DNA from: Verrucomicrobiales bacterium
Lineage (GTDB): Bacteria; Verrucomicrobiota; Verrucomicrobiia; Verrucomicrobiales; DEV007
Reading direction: 5' to 3'
Length of the DNA stretch: 48,079 nt
Assembly (NCBI GenBank): GCA_016795505.1
Contig: JAEUHH010000021.1
Location: 1-48,079 of the forward strand
The position numbers and the translations under genes were made by a program. Positions 19,501 to 28,700 of this stretch are shown in pieces. The notes beneath the pieces are model-generated. The model did no database searches and was not told the origin of the DNA. It saw only the letters and a program-made list of their open reading frames with translations. The stretch's first letter is position 1; every line of letters starts with the position of its first letter.

Positions 19501-19807
19501 CGGCGTGCCGCTTGTCCTGCACCGGAAAGCCGGGGAAGCCCTCGAAGGCGTCGCCGGCCTTGCCATTTGCCGTGAGCCGTGAGCCGCCCTCCAGTTTCAA
19601 GTCGTTGCCACGGCCGGAGACGTCCTTCAGCGCGGTCTCGGGCGTGTCGCCGTCGAATTTCCAGTAGCCGACCACCTGGGGGCCGGTCGCGTCGGCCCCG
19701 GTGTAACCGGTTTCCCAAGACTCCATGACCGGGGCCGCGATCAGGTGGGAGACCGTCAGGCAGAGGCAGGCTGCCAGGGAGGGATGCCGAAAAAGGGAAG
19801 GTGTCAT
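16553..19807 (-). CDS. Large secreted LamG-domain protein with glycoside-hydrolase-like core
   Basis: This is a protein of 1084 residues from the ATG at 19807. A signal peptide (1-24) is followed by a concanavalin/LamG-type jelly roll (about 45-255: VVGYWKFDGD, FTLEMWISPK, AWRHVAFTYDGAGEGRFFIDG and FIDEVRIAKG), which usually binds carbohydrate. A beta-sandwich (about 260-370) leads to a long region beginning MPVIMWGAGGEEIPRLKDLG that looks like a TIM-barrel glycosidase. Around 755-860 a flavodoxin-like segment (KILILPECDVLTEPVVKAIA, then AWQAAGGKIVADE) resembles the trimerisation domain of GH42 beta-galactosidases. A C-terminal beta-sandwich ends the chain. Catalytic glutamates could not be set with confidence. 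It precedes a DUF1501 gene by 57 bases on the minus strand but is transcribed after it. Confidence 0.75.
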   Translation of the reverse strand: MTPSLFRHPSLAACLCLTVSHLIAAPVMESWETGYTGADATGPQVVGYWKFDGDTPETALKDVSGRGNDLKLEGGSRLTANGKAGDAFEGFPGFPVQDKRHAAAAAHQPGLNLTGAFTLEMWISPKPEFEDRLRCFLMDKKYVDHTDFQWQIGDADKAGLRRMWVSIGFGSESRIFYSEAAKFEPGAWRHVAFTYDGAGEGRFFIDGQSAGRHHHPGVGGAVPGTKPLSIGDRLGSNYGGFPGFIDEVRIAKGILAFEPVSLTIHSSRRVWQRMETAAPVEVTCTNLRREPLSGARLHLSWSDGGASETIALPDLAPGTAHVAKLPVNTALRPGRYALKARLELTAPKPLSTSREATYEIVARMPARMPVIMWGAGGEEIPRLKDLGFTHFIGMSALASDIWAQKKPVPPGNAEYIARNRQVLDDALAHGLEVVAGVSPMNVLESDPANLRIDRQGKPYERRDICASIPAFAPFFGQVGEAVTDAYGDHPAFSMALVNTEVRDSSTPSFNPVDVANYRAFSGGDIPAEVVNRWGVDWQKLPGFPANRAIPEDHPILKYYRWFWTVGDGWNGLHSAVHGGLKVKARPGFRTFFDPAVRQPSISGAGGDVDILSHWTYTYPDPLKIGLCADQLFAMAEAGGWDQQVMKMTQLIWYRSQTAPIGAPAAAPVPWQDHDPDAAYITIAPMHLRQALWSKIARPVRGIMYHGWQSLVETDSPGAYRYTNPHTQHELKRLLAGVIEPLGPALLEIPGTRSDVVLLESFTSQMFARRGGYGSNLNWSADVWLALQHAHVGCDILYEETLLRDGLKDRKILILPECDVLTEPVVKAIAAWQAAGGKIVADEFLCPALKADVTVTSFRREKKADLDKARVLALAKELGPKLDALGLKRPVTADDPEIIVHRRRAGEADYVFAINDRREFGTYVGQHGLVMENGLPSSGHIILTDGAGRHAYDLVAGISVPIDGSGRLPVALGPCDGRLFLILPRPIGGVTIESPDAAKAGASISLTVTVTDPDGKPQPAVIPLRLDIRDANGRLAEGSGYRATVDGRLTLTLDLAPNEDPGVWEITAQELASRRSAMVSLRVEK

Positions 19808-19864
19808 CCCGCCATCCAAGCATCTGTGACACCCGTCGCCAATGCCGAATATGCGGCAGGTGAC

Positions 19865-21343
19865 TCAGGCGAGGATGTCCCGCACCACATGGCCGTGGAT
19901 GTCGGTCAGGCGGAAATAGCGGCCCTGGAAACGGTAGGTCAGGCGCTCGTGATCGATGCCGAGCAGATGCAGCAGGGTGGCCTGGAAATCGTGGACGTGG
20001 ACGGGTTTCTCGACGGCATTGAAGCCCAGATCGTCCGAGGCGCCGTGGGAAAGTCCCGGCTTCACCCCGCCGCCCGCCATCCAGACCGTGAAGGCGTAGG
20101 GATGGTGATCCCGGCCCCAGCGGGGACGGTTGGCGATATCGCCCTGGATGAACGGCGTGCGCCCGAACTCGCCACCCCAGATCACCAGCGTGTCATCGAG
20201 CAGGCCGCGCATCTTCAGGTCGCGCACCAGAGCGGCGCTGGGCTGGTCGGTGTCGCGGCACTGCGTATACAGCTCGGTGGTCAGGCTGTTGTGCTGGTCC
20301 CAGCCCGCGTGCATGCACTGGATGAAATTCACCCCCCGTTCGGCGAGCCGGCGGGCCATCAGGCAATTGTAGGCAAATGTGCCCGGTTCGCGCACCTGGG
20401 GGCCGTACATCTCGAGGATATGCTCCGGCTCGTCGGAAAAATCGGTCAGGTCCGGCACGCTCGTCTGCATGCGGTAGGCCATCTCGTACTGGGCGATGCG
20501 GGTCTGGATCTCGGGATCGCCGGCCTGCTCGTATTTCAGGCCGTTGAGTTCGGCGAGGTCGTCCAGCAGGCCGCGGCGCAGGTCCTTCGACAGGCCGTCG
20601 GGATTCGACAGATAGAGGACCGGCTCACGGCTGCCGCGGAACTTGGCCCCTTGGAAGCGCGTCGGCAGAAAGCCGGAGCCCCAGTAGAAATCGTAGAAAA
20701 TCTGCCCGCAGGTGGTCCCCTTGCTCACCGAGGTCATCACCACAAAGCCCGGCAGGTCCTCGGAAGCGGAGCCCAGGCCGTAGTTCAGCCAGGCGCCCAT
20801 CGTCGGCCGACCGGGTATCTGCGCCCCGCTGAGGAGGAAGGAAATCGCCGGAGCGTGATTCACCGCGTCGGTGTGCAGGCTCTTGATGAAACACAGGTCG
20901 TCCACGATCGCCGCCGTGTGGGGCATGAAGTCGCTCACCCAGGCGCCGCAATCACCATGCTGGCGGAAAGGCTCCACTGGCTGGAGCATCAGCTTGCCGG
21001 TAGGATCACCCGTCATCGTGCTGAAGCGTTTGCCCCCCAGATAGCCATCCGGAACGGGCTGGCCATGGACCTGTGACAGCTTCGGCTTGTAGTCGAAAAG
21101 ATCGACATGGGTGGGGCCGCCGTTCTGGAAGAGGTAAATGACCCGCTTCGCCTTCGGCGTCAGGTTCGGCAGAGTGACGCCGGTGTCGGCGCGTCCGGCT
21201 TCGCGTCCCAACAGACTCGCCAGGGCAGCCGTGCCGATGCCGGTGGCCGTCCGACCGAACAACTGGCGGCGGTTGATGGCCAACTGCCGGTCGCGCACCG
21301 GTGACGGCGAGGCCGGATCGAGGAGGTGCCAGGCGGAGTTCAT
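19865..21343 (-). CDS. DUF1501 secreted protein, translationally coupled to PSD1 gene
   Basis: This 492-residue DUF1501 member has its ATG (21341-21343) overlapping the TGA of the upstream DUF1549/DUF1553 gene (ATGA), so the two are probably translated together. INRRQLFGRTATGIGTAALASL at the N-terminus is a Tat-type signal. Family blocks: AKRVIYLFQNGGPTHVDLFD, WGGEFGRTPFI, GRDHHPYAFTVWMAGGGVKP, HVHDFQATLLHLLGIDHERL and FRLTDIHGHVVRDILA. Enzymatic activity is unknown. The LamG protein follows downstream, so three genes may form one operon. Confidence 0.93.
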   Translation of the reverse strand: MNSAWHLLDPASPSPVRDRQLAINRRQLFGRTATGIGTAALASLLGREAGRADTGVTLPNLTPKAKRVIYLFQNGGPTHVDLFDYKPKLSQVHGQPVPDGYLGGKRFSTMTGDPTGKLMLQPVEPFRQHGDCGAWVSDFMPHTAAIVDDLCFIKSLHTDAVNHAPAISFLLSGAQIPGRPTMGAWLNYGLGSASEDLPGFVVMTSVSKGTTCGQIFYDFYWGSGFLPTRFQGAKFRGSREPVLYLSNPDGLSKDLRRGLLDDLAELNGLKYEQAGDPEIQTRIAQYEMAYRMQTSVPDLTDFSDEPEHILEMYGPQVREPGTFAYNCLMARRLAERGVNFIQCMHAGWDQHNSLTTELYTQCRDTDQPSAALVRDLKMRGLLDDTLVIWGGEFGRTPFIQGDIANRPRWGRDHHPYAFTVWMAGGGVKPGLSHGASDDLGFNAVEKPVHVHDFQATLLHLLGIDHERLTYRFQGRYFRLTDIHGHVVRDILA

Positions 21344-23865
21344 TCCTTCGTCAGGGTTTCGTCGAGGTTCAGCAAATTCAGGCAGACAGCCGTCCAGGCG
21401 GCGTGTTCCGCAGCGGGCAGGGAACCATCGCGCGGCGAAGCCCCGTGGGCGAGCAGCCGGTCGGCGGCCGGTGGATCGGCGCGGAAGGCCGCCCGCGACC
21501 GCTCCAGACTGCGATGCCAGACCGGGGCCTCTTCAGGCCGCACATCGCGGCCGAGCACGCGCCGCATGGCGAAATTCAGGCGGGCCGTTTCGTCGCCGGG
21601 CGATTGCAGGGCCTTTTCGGCGAGGGCGCGGGCGGCTTCGACGTGGGTGGTGCTGTTCAGCGTGGTCAGCGCGTGCATCGGCGTGTTGGTGCGCAGCGGT
21701 TTCACCTCGCAGACCTGGCGCTTGGCATTGTCGAAAATCTCGGTGGGCCCCACGATGCGACGCCAGAAGGTGTAAAGACTCCGTCGGTGCAGCGCGTCGC
21801 CGGTGTCCTGGCGATACTCCTTTTTGCCAAAGGTGGCCTCGGACCAGATGCCCTCTGGCTGGTAGGGAAAGACCGGCTTCCCACCGATCTGGGGGCGCAA
21901 CAGGCCGGAGGCGGCCAGCGCCTGGTCGCGGATCATCCACGAAGGCATCCGGAAGCGCGCCCCGCGGGCCAGCAGGCGATTCTCGGGATCGCGCTCGCGG
22001 ACCTCCGGCGATTCGATGGCCGAGCTGCGTCGGTAGGTTTCGCTGGTCAGGATGAGTCGCAGCAGGGCCTTCGTATCCCAGCCGGATTCCATGTATTCCG
22101 CCGCCAGCCAGTCGAGCAACTCGCGCTGCACGGGATACTCGGCCTGAACGCCGAAATCCTCCGCCGTTTTCACCAGTCCGATGCCGAAAAGCATCTGCCA
22201 GAGCCGGTTCACCGCCACCCGGGCCGTCAGCGGGTGCTCCCGAGAGATCAGCCAGTTCGCCAGACCCAGGCGGTCGGCTTTCACCCCGTGGGGCAGGGGA
22301 GGCAGCGAGGCGGGGACAGCGGCCGGCACCTCCTCGCGCGGCTGATTGTAGAGCCCGCGGTCTAGGAGATGGGTTTTGCGCGGCTCCTTCAGGTCCTCCA
22401 TCACCATCACTTTGGGAATCTCCGCGCGGGCGGACTCCAGCCGCTGCTTGGCCGGCTTGGCGCGGCCGATCAACTCGGCATAGGCCGGGTGGGAGGCCTT
22501 GAAATGGGCCGACAGGCGGTCCCAATCCTCCGGTTTGCGGGAAAAGGCCGCCAGATCCAATGATTTTCTCAGTTCTTCCGGCAGACTGGCCGCGACGGGC
22601 GACTTGGATACCGGGTCCTTGCCAGAGCGCGGAAACAGCTCCCACTCCATCCGGTTTACCTCCTTCAGGATCTCTTTCCACGGGGCTTCCGCCGCCTCGA
22701 TGGCCTTCTGCTGATCCGGAGTGGACACCTCCAGCACCGGCGGCGTCTGGGGATTGCCGCCGGCTCCGGTGACCGGCGTTTGATTGAAAAAGGCGGTGAA
22801 CTGGTAGTAGTCGCGCTGGGTCAGCGGATCGAACTTGTGATCGTGGCAGCGGCAGCAGTTCAGCGTCAGGCCCAGCCAGACCGTGCCGAAGGTCTCCGTC
22901 ATGTCCATCACGTAGTCGACGCGGTTCTCCTCGGCGATGCGGCCGCCCTCGCCGTTGATCATGTGGTTGCGGTTGAAGCCGGTGGCGAGGATCTGGTCCG
23001 GTGTCGCGCCGGGCAGGCGGTCGCCGGCCAGTTGCCAGAGGGTGAACTGGTCGTAGGGCAGGTTGTCGTTGAAAGCCCTGACCACCCAGTCGCGCCACGG
23101 CCACATGGTGCGCTCGTTGTCGCCCTGGTAACCGTTCGAGTCGGCATAGCGCGCCGCGTCGAGCCAGTCCCAGGCCATCCGCTCACCGAATGCCGGAGAA
23201 TCCAGGGTGCGATCCACCAGCCGCTCCCAGGCTCCCGGTTTCTCGTCGGAAAGAAAGGCGCTGACCTGCTCAGGTGTCGGTGGCAGGCCGGTGAGGTCGA
23301 GCGTCAGGCGACGGATCAGCGTCGTCCGGTCGGCGGATGGATTGGCCTGGATGCCACTGCCCGCGAGTTGCCGCGCGACCAGGGCATCGACCGGGTGCCG
23401 GCTTTCGTCGGCGACTGAGGGGCGTTCCACCCGTTCGAAGGCCCAGTGACGGCCCCATTTCGCCCCTTCCGCGATCCAGCGGGTCAGGATGTCTGTTTGA
23501 GCCGGCGTCAGGTGGCGTCCCGTCTTCGGCGGCGGCATTTTCTCGTCGGGATCATCGGTGAGGAGCCGGCGGATCAGTTCGCTGGCCGTCGCATCGCCCG
23601 CCGCCACCACCCGATAGCCGTCGCGGTCGCGCTTGGCGTCGGTCTCGTCATCGAGCCGCAGATCGCCCTTCCGCCCTTCCTTCGCGTCCGGGCCATGGCA
23701 GTGGAAACAGTTGTCGGACAGGATCGGCAGCACATCGCGCGAAAAAATCACCGGCTGGGGTGCCTCCGCTGCTGTGCCCGACAACGAAATGCCGGCCAGC
23801 CCCGTCAGGCAGGCAAACAGGAAGGGGGTGGGCCATGCGCGGCGACTGGGGGAGGCAGCCATCAT
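21340..23865 (-). CDS. PSCyt1-DUF1549-DUF1553 secreted protein
   Basis: This is an 841-residue protein from the ATG at 23865 (an adjacent ATG at 23862 is equally good). After a signal sequence (1-33) comes a planctomycete cytochrome domain with C53-F-H-C56-H57 followed by GPDAKEGRKGDLRLD. DUF1549 follows (HPVDALVARQLAGSG to LVDRTLDSPAFGERMAWDWL), with CCRCHDHKFDPLTQRDYY as a second haem-like motif. The C-terminal DUF1553 has HPLTARVAVNRLWQMLFG and a final MHALTTLNSTTHVEAARALA region. There is no extra inserted domain, so this is the standard architecture. The frame continues upstream through a 22-bp repeat to 24156, but that part has no signal peptide and is not protein-like, so it is excluded. 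Confidence 0.93.
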   Translation of the reverse strand: MMAASPSRRAWPTPFLFACLTGLAGISLSGTAAEAPQPVIFSRDVLPILSDNCFHCHGPDAKEGRKGDLRLDDETDAKRDRDGYRVVAAGDATASELIRRLLTDDPDEKMPPPKTGRHLTPAQTDILTRWIAEGAKWGRHWAFERVERPSVADESRHPVDALVARQLAGSGIQANPSADRTTLIRRLTLDLTGLPPTPEQVSAFLSDEKPGAWERLVDRTLDSPAFGERMAWDWLDAARYADSNGYQGDNERTMWPWRDWVVRAFNDNLPYDQFTLWQLAGDRLPGATPDQILATGFNRNHMINGEGGRIAEENRVDYVMDMTETFGTVWLGLTLNCCRCHDHKFDPLTQRDYYQFTAFFNQTPVTGAGGNPQTPPVLEVSTPDQQKAIEAAEAPWKEILKEVNRMEWELFPRSGKDPVSKSPVAASLPEELRKSLDLAAFSRKPEDWDRLSAHFKASHPAYAELIGRAKPAKQRLESARAEIPKVMVMEDLKEPRKTHLLDRGLYNQPREEVPAAVPASLPPLPHGVKADRLGLANWLISREHPLTARVAVNRLWQMLFGIGLVKTAEDFGVQAEYPVQRELLDWLAAEYMESGWDTKALLRLILTSETYRRSSAIESPEVRERDPENRLLARGARFRMPSWMIRDQALAASGLLRPQIGGKPVFPYQPEGIWSEATFGKKEYRQDTGDALHRRSLYTFWRRIVGPTEIFDNAKRQVCEVKPLRTNTPMHALTTLNSTTHVEAARALAEKALQSPGDETARLNFAMRRVLGRDVRPEEAPVWHRSLERSRAAFRADPPAADRLLAHGASPRDGSLPAAEHAAWTAVCLNLLNLDETLTKE

Positions 23866-24235
23866 GTGAACGGTGAGAAACGAAACACCTTTTGTTTCGG
23901 AACGCCAGCCCGCAAACGAGCCGGGATTTTGGCCGTAAGAAAGGGGTGGTTTCCGATGCAACAGGGTCTGATCGCCGATGCAACCCTGTTGCATCGGAAT
24001 CCGCCCTCCCAATGACCGCGCCGCTGGCTCTCCTGATTTTCCGATGCGGGTCGGCAAAGAGATCCAGATGGACGGCGCCTCCGCCACCGCGCTGAAGCTT
24101 CTCCGGCGAGCCTGGCGAGAGCGCGGCGCCATCACGTAGCGGCGGCGATTGGGCATGAGGTTTATCGGTGGAGAACGACAGATTTTTAAGGAAGATTTTT
24201 CACCACCAAAAGGACGACTCGGTCCCAGATCAGGA
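23866..24235. other. Divergent promoter region between two cytochrome/DUF1501 operons
   Basis: These 370 bases separate the minus-strand PSD1-DUF1501 operon from the plus-strand DUF1501-PSD1 operon, so both promoters should be here. The 22-bp repeats lie at 23953-23997. The remainder is less GC-rich near 24170-24215 (TTTTTAAGGAAGATTTTTCACC), a likely promoter zone for the plus-strand gene. No operator was identified. Confidence 0.45.
23953..23997. repeat. 22-bp dispersed repeat, locus D (unit plus self-palindromic unit)
   Basis: Unit one (23953-23974) is CCGATGCAACAGGGT, two bases, then GATCG. Unit two (23975-23997) is a perfect palindrome, CCGATGCAAC, a 3-base loop, and GTTGCATCGG. It sits in the divergent spacer of two operons. 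Confidence 0.8.
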
Positions 24236-25693
24236 ATGAATCCCCGGCTTTGTTCACGTTCCCTTCCGCCGTCGACCCGGCGTGCTTTTTTGACTCAGGG
24301 TGCCTTGGGCATCGGCGGGCTCGGGCTGGCCGCGCTCATGCAGGAACTCGGGATGGCCGCGGAGGTCCCGCTTTCGCCGATGGCCCCGAAGAAGCCGCAT
24401 TTCGCGCCAAAGGCGAAACGGGTGATCCAGATTTTTTGCGAAGGTGGACCCTCCCAGGTGGATACCTTTGATCCGAAGCCGATGCTGGACAAATTCCACG
24501 GCCGCCCCGTCGACGAGGTGCTGAAGGATTACCAAAAGAACGCCGGCGAAGCCGCGAGCGGCATGGGACGGCTCAGCGGGAAGTTGCAGCGCTCCGCCTT
24601 CAAGTTCGCGAAGCACGGTCAGTGCGGCATGGAGATCAGTGAGCTGTTTCCGAAGCTCGCGACACATGCGGACGAGTTGTGCGTGATCCGATCGATGCAC
24701 ACGAAGACCAGCGTGCATGAACCGGCGCAGTTGGTGATGAACACGGGCGACTTCGCGAGTGTGCGGCCCAGTCTCGGCTCGTGGAGCGTTTACGGTCTCG
24801 GTTCAGAGAACCAAAACCTGCCCGGCTTTGTCTCGTTGTCGCCCAATGGCACGACGAGCAGCGGTGACAAGCAGTGGAGCAATGCCTTCCTCCCCGCGTG
24901 GTGCGGCGGCACGGGCATCCCGACGAAGGATCCGACGGTGACGAAGATGCTGGAGCACATCCGCAGCGGCACCACGTCGTTGCGCGAACAACGACGCCAA
25001 CTCGACCTGATGCGCCGGATGCACGAGGACTTCGTGGAAAAGCATCCCGGCGATGCCTTGCTCGAAGGCCGGGTCAGCGCCTTTGAAACGGCTTTCCGCA
25101 TGCAGGTCGAAGCCACGGATGCCTTCGACCTGACCCGCGAGCCGAAATCGGTGCGCGATCTCTACGGTGACACCGAGCAGGGCCGCCAGCTCATGCTGGC
25201 GCGCCGCCTCGTTGAGCGCGGTGTGCGCTTTGTGCAGGTCTATCACAACAACTGGGACACGCACGATCTCAACGACGAGCGCCATCGGGAGCTGTGCGCT
25301 GCCGCCGACCAGCCGCTGCACGCGCTGCTCACCGACCTGAAGCAGCGTGACATGCTCAAGGACACGCTCATCCTCTGGGGCGGCGAGTTCGGCCGCACGC
25401 CGACGAGCGACAACAATGACGTGGCGAAAAAGAAGGGCATCGGCCGCGATCACAACGCCGGTGGGTTCACCATCTGGATGGCGGGCGGCGGCACCAGGCC
25501 GGGCACGGTGTACGGGATGACGGATGACTTCGGAGCGCTCGCCGTGCAGGACGGCGTCGAGGTACACGACCTGCATGCGACGATCCTGCACCTGCTCGGC
25601 TTTGATCACGAAAAGCTCACCTACCGCTACGCCGGCCGCGATTTCCGGCTGACGGATGTGTATGGGCACGTGGTGAAGGGAGTGCTGGCTTGA
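24236..25693 (+). CDS. DUF1501 secreted protein, first gene of a reversed-order pair
   Basis: This is a 485-residue DUF1501 protein. STRRAFLTQGALGIGGLGLA (13-32) is a twin-arginine export signal. Blocks seen: AKRVIQIFCEGGPSQVDTFD, WGGEFGRTPT, GIGRDHNAGGFTIWMAGGGT, VHDLHATILHLLGFDHEKL and FRLTDVYGHVVKGVLA. The ATG at 24236 is chosen because the signal starts just after it; AGG lies two bases before. Here DUF1501 comes before its cytochrome/DUF1549 partner, with 22 bases between, the opposite of the other pairs in this window. Confidence 0.93.
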   Translation: MNPRLCSRSLPPSTRRAFLTQGALGIGGLGLAALMQELGMAAEVPLSPMAPKKPHFAPKAKRVIQIFCEGGPSQVDTFDPKPMLDKFHGRPVDEVLKDYQKNAGEAASGMGRLSGKLQRSAFKFAKHGQCGMEISELFPKLATHADELCVIRSMHTKTSVHEPAQLVMNTGDFASVRPSLGSWSVYGLGSENQNLPGFVSLSPNGTTSSGDKQWSNAFLPAWCGGTGIPTKDPTVTKMLEHIRSGTTSLREQRRQLDLMRRMHEDFVEKHPGDALLEGRVSAFETAFRMQVEATDAFDLTREPKSVRDLYGDTEQGRQLMLARRLVERGVRFVQVYHNNWDTHDLNDERHRELCAAADQPLHALLTDLKQRDMLKDTLILWGGEFGRTPTSDNNDVAKKKGIGRDHNAGGFTIWMAGGGTRPGTVYGMTDDFGALAVQDGVEVHDLHATILHLLGFDHEKLTYRYAGRDFRLTDVYGHVVKGVLA

Positions 25694-25715
25694 ACCAATC
25701 CAGAGGATGCGTGCC

Positions 25716-28700
25716 ATGAACTCCCGGGTGTTGCTGCTTCTTTTGGTCACCGGCGCGGCGCGTGCCGAGGATGCCGCGTTTTTTGAATCCAAAATCCGCC
25801 CCATCCTCGTCGAGCATTGCTACGAATGCCATTCCGCCGACCAGAAGCAGAAGGGAGGCCTCCTGCTCGATACGAAGGAGGGCACGCTCAAAGGCGGCGA
25901 TACCGGTCCGGCCATCGTCCCCGGAGATCCCGCGAAATCGCTGCTCATCGAGGCTGTGAAAGGGGAGGGCGATCTGGAAATGCCTCCGAAGAAGAAGCTC
26001 ACCGCCGCGCAGATCGCCGATCTCGAGGCCTGGGTGAAGGCAGGGGCGCCGGATCCGCGTTCCGGGCCGCGCATGCTGACGAAAATCGAGCAGCATTTCG
26101 AAGACGCGAAAAAGCACTGGTCCTTCCAACCCGTCGTCGATCCGAAACCTGCCTCGCTCGATGCGATCATCGGCCTGAAAGACACAAAGCCGGCTGACAA
26201 GCGCACCTTGATCCGCCGGGCCTACTTCGACCTGATCGGCGTGCCTCCGACCTATGAGGAGGTGAGCGACTTCATCGCCGACAGCGATCCCGGGGCCTTC
26301 GAGAAGCTGGTGGACCGGCTGCTCGCCGATCCGCGCTACGGCGAGCGCTGGGGCCGCCACTGGCTCGATGTGGCCCGCTACGCGGACAACATGGGATCCA
26401 TCTACAATGGCGACGACAGCTATGCCAACGCGTTTACCTATCGCGACTATGTCATCGACGCCTTCAACAGCGACAAGCCCTACGACCGCTTCCTGCTCGA
26501 ACAAATCGCCGCCGACCAGGTCGATACCGCGACGGACGCGCGGACGCTGCGGGCGATGGGGTTCCTCGGCCTCGGACGGCGCAAGGACCGGCGCGTGGAT
26601 GACGATTTCTACGACGACACCATCGATGTGATCGGGCGCGGTCTTCAGGGCCTCACCGTGTCCTGCGCCCGCTGCCACGACCACAAGCTGGAGCCGATCA
26701 CGACGAAGGATTATTACGGGCTCTACGCCGTCCTGCGCAGCAGCAAGGAGCCCGAGGTGCAACCGCCGCTGCCGATGCCGGATTCGCCCGAGGCGCGCGA
26801 ATACACGGAGAAGAACCGGAAGGCTCGTGGCGATTACGCGGTTGGTTCGATCAAGGCGGCGAGCGAGGCGAGCGCGACCGCGCGCAGCCGCGTGGGCGAG
26901 TATCTCGAAGTCGCCGAGCAATCGGGATGGAAAACGATCTACGACAACAAGCCGATCAGTGACATGCTCAACAAGCGTAAGCTGCTGTCCGACCTGCACA
27001 ACAGCACCACCCGCAGCCGCAAGGCGTGGATCGAGGCGCATCCGGAGGTGTTTGGCCCGTTCATCGAGTTCATCACCGGGAAAAAGCTGGAGCCGGCCCC
27101 GGCGCTCCATCCCGCAATAGCCAGGGCCTTTGCGACACCGGCAAAGGATCTCGCCGAGGTGGCAAAAAGGTACAACGAAGTCTTCGCGCCGGTGGACGCC
27201 GCCTGGCGGAAACAGATCGAGCCCGAGCTGTCGAAGTCGCCGACGCTGGGCGGCGATGAGCTGGACCTTGCCACCAAGGTGCTCCAGCCGAAGCTCATCG
27301 CGAGACTCGACGAACTCGAGGCGAATCACCCCCTGCCCGATGCCGAAGACGAGGCCCTGCGCCAGATCCTGATCGCGAAGGATTCGCCGATGAAGATCGC
27401 GCCCGATCGCTATGCGACCTCGCGCTTGTTTTCTGAGGAAGGAAAGAAATTCTTCGAGCCGTCCGGAAAGGAAGTGGACGCACTCGCGAAACATCCCGGG
27501 GCGCCGGCGCGTGCGATGGCATGGCTGGACGCCGACAAGATGTACGACGGAAAGGTCTTCATCCGCGGCAATCCCCAGACTCCGGGTCCCGAAGCCCCGC
27601 GCCGGTTCCTCACCGTGCTCGGGCAGGTCTCGCCGGAGCCGTTTCCCCAGGACAAAAGCGGCCGTCTCCAACTCGCTCAGGCGATTGCGAGCCGGGACAA
27701 TCCACTCACCGCCCGCGTCTTCGTCAACCGCGTGTGGACCTGGCACTTTGGCGAGCCGATCGTTGCCACTCCGAGCGATTTCGGATTCCGCGGAGAAAAG
27801 CCTGTGAATCAGCCGCTCCTCGACCATCTCGCGGCCTGGTTCATGGACCACGGATGGAGTCTCAAAAAGCTCCACTGCTATCTCATGCTGACCGATGCCT
27901 ACCAGCGGGCCGATTTCCCGATGCGGCCTCTCGAACTCGAGCCCTTCCGCGATTCCCTGCTGACGGTCACCGGTCGCCTGCGGTCCGACCATGGCGGCAA
28001 GGCCGAAATCATCGCAGGGAGCACCCGGCGCACCGTCTATGGGTTCGTGGACCGAAAGACGCTGCCGTCCCTCTATCGCAGCTTTGATTTTCCCGATCCG
28101 AATTTTAGCGCGCCGAAACGCAGCCGCACCGCACTCACGCCCCGGGCGCTCATCCTGATGAACAGCCCGCTGCTCACCGACAGCGCGAAGAGCCTCGCCG
28201 CGTCCCTGTCCAGTGGGCACGCCGATGACGCGGCCCGCATCGGAGAACTCTACCGACGCGTTTTCCAGCGGCAGCCTACCGACCGGGAGACCCGCCGGCT
28301 GCTGGAGTATCTCGCCGCCTATCCGGAGCACGATCTCGTGCATCCGGAGTCGCAGGACTGGCAATACGGATTCGGCGATCTCGATGCCGACACGAAGCGG
28401 GTGAAGGATTTCACCTCGATCGCCAACTTCGACGGCAAGGCCTTCAAGGGAAGCGGCGTCATGCTCGATGCCATGGGCGGTGATCCTGGTCCGGCGAGTC
28501 ATCTCAGCACCATCCGCCGCTGGGTTGCCCCGCTCGACGGCGAGGTGGACATCTCAGCCGAACTCGTCCACATGGACGAAAAGAGCGACGGCGTCGTCGC
28601 GCGCATCCTCAGCAGCCGTGACGGGCTGCTCGGGGAGTGGAAGGCCAGGAATCAGGCCGTCTGCACGGATCTGGCGAAGGTCTCGGTCAAAAAGGGAGAT

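Noticed and set aside
23866-24156. 97-codon extension of the minus-strand PSD1 gene
   Set aside because: It runs through the 22-bp repeat and promoter region; a signal peptide follows only the ATG at 23865.
25617-28502. 961-codon open frame on the minus strand
   Set aside because: It is antisense to the 1071-residue PSCyt1/DUF1549/DUF1553 gene with clear motifs; composition shadow without a recognisable domain.
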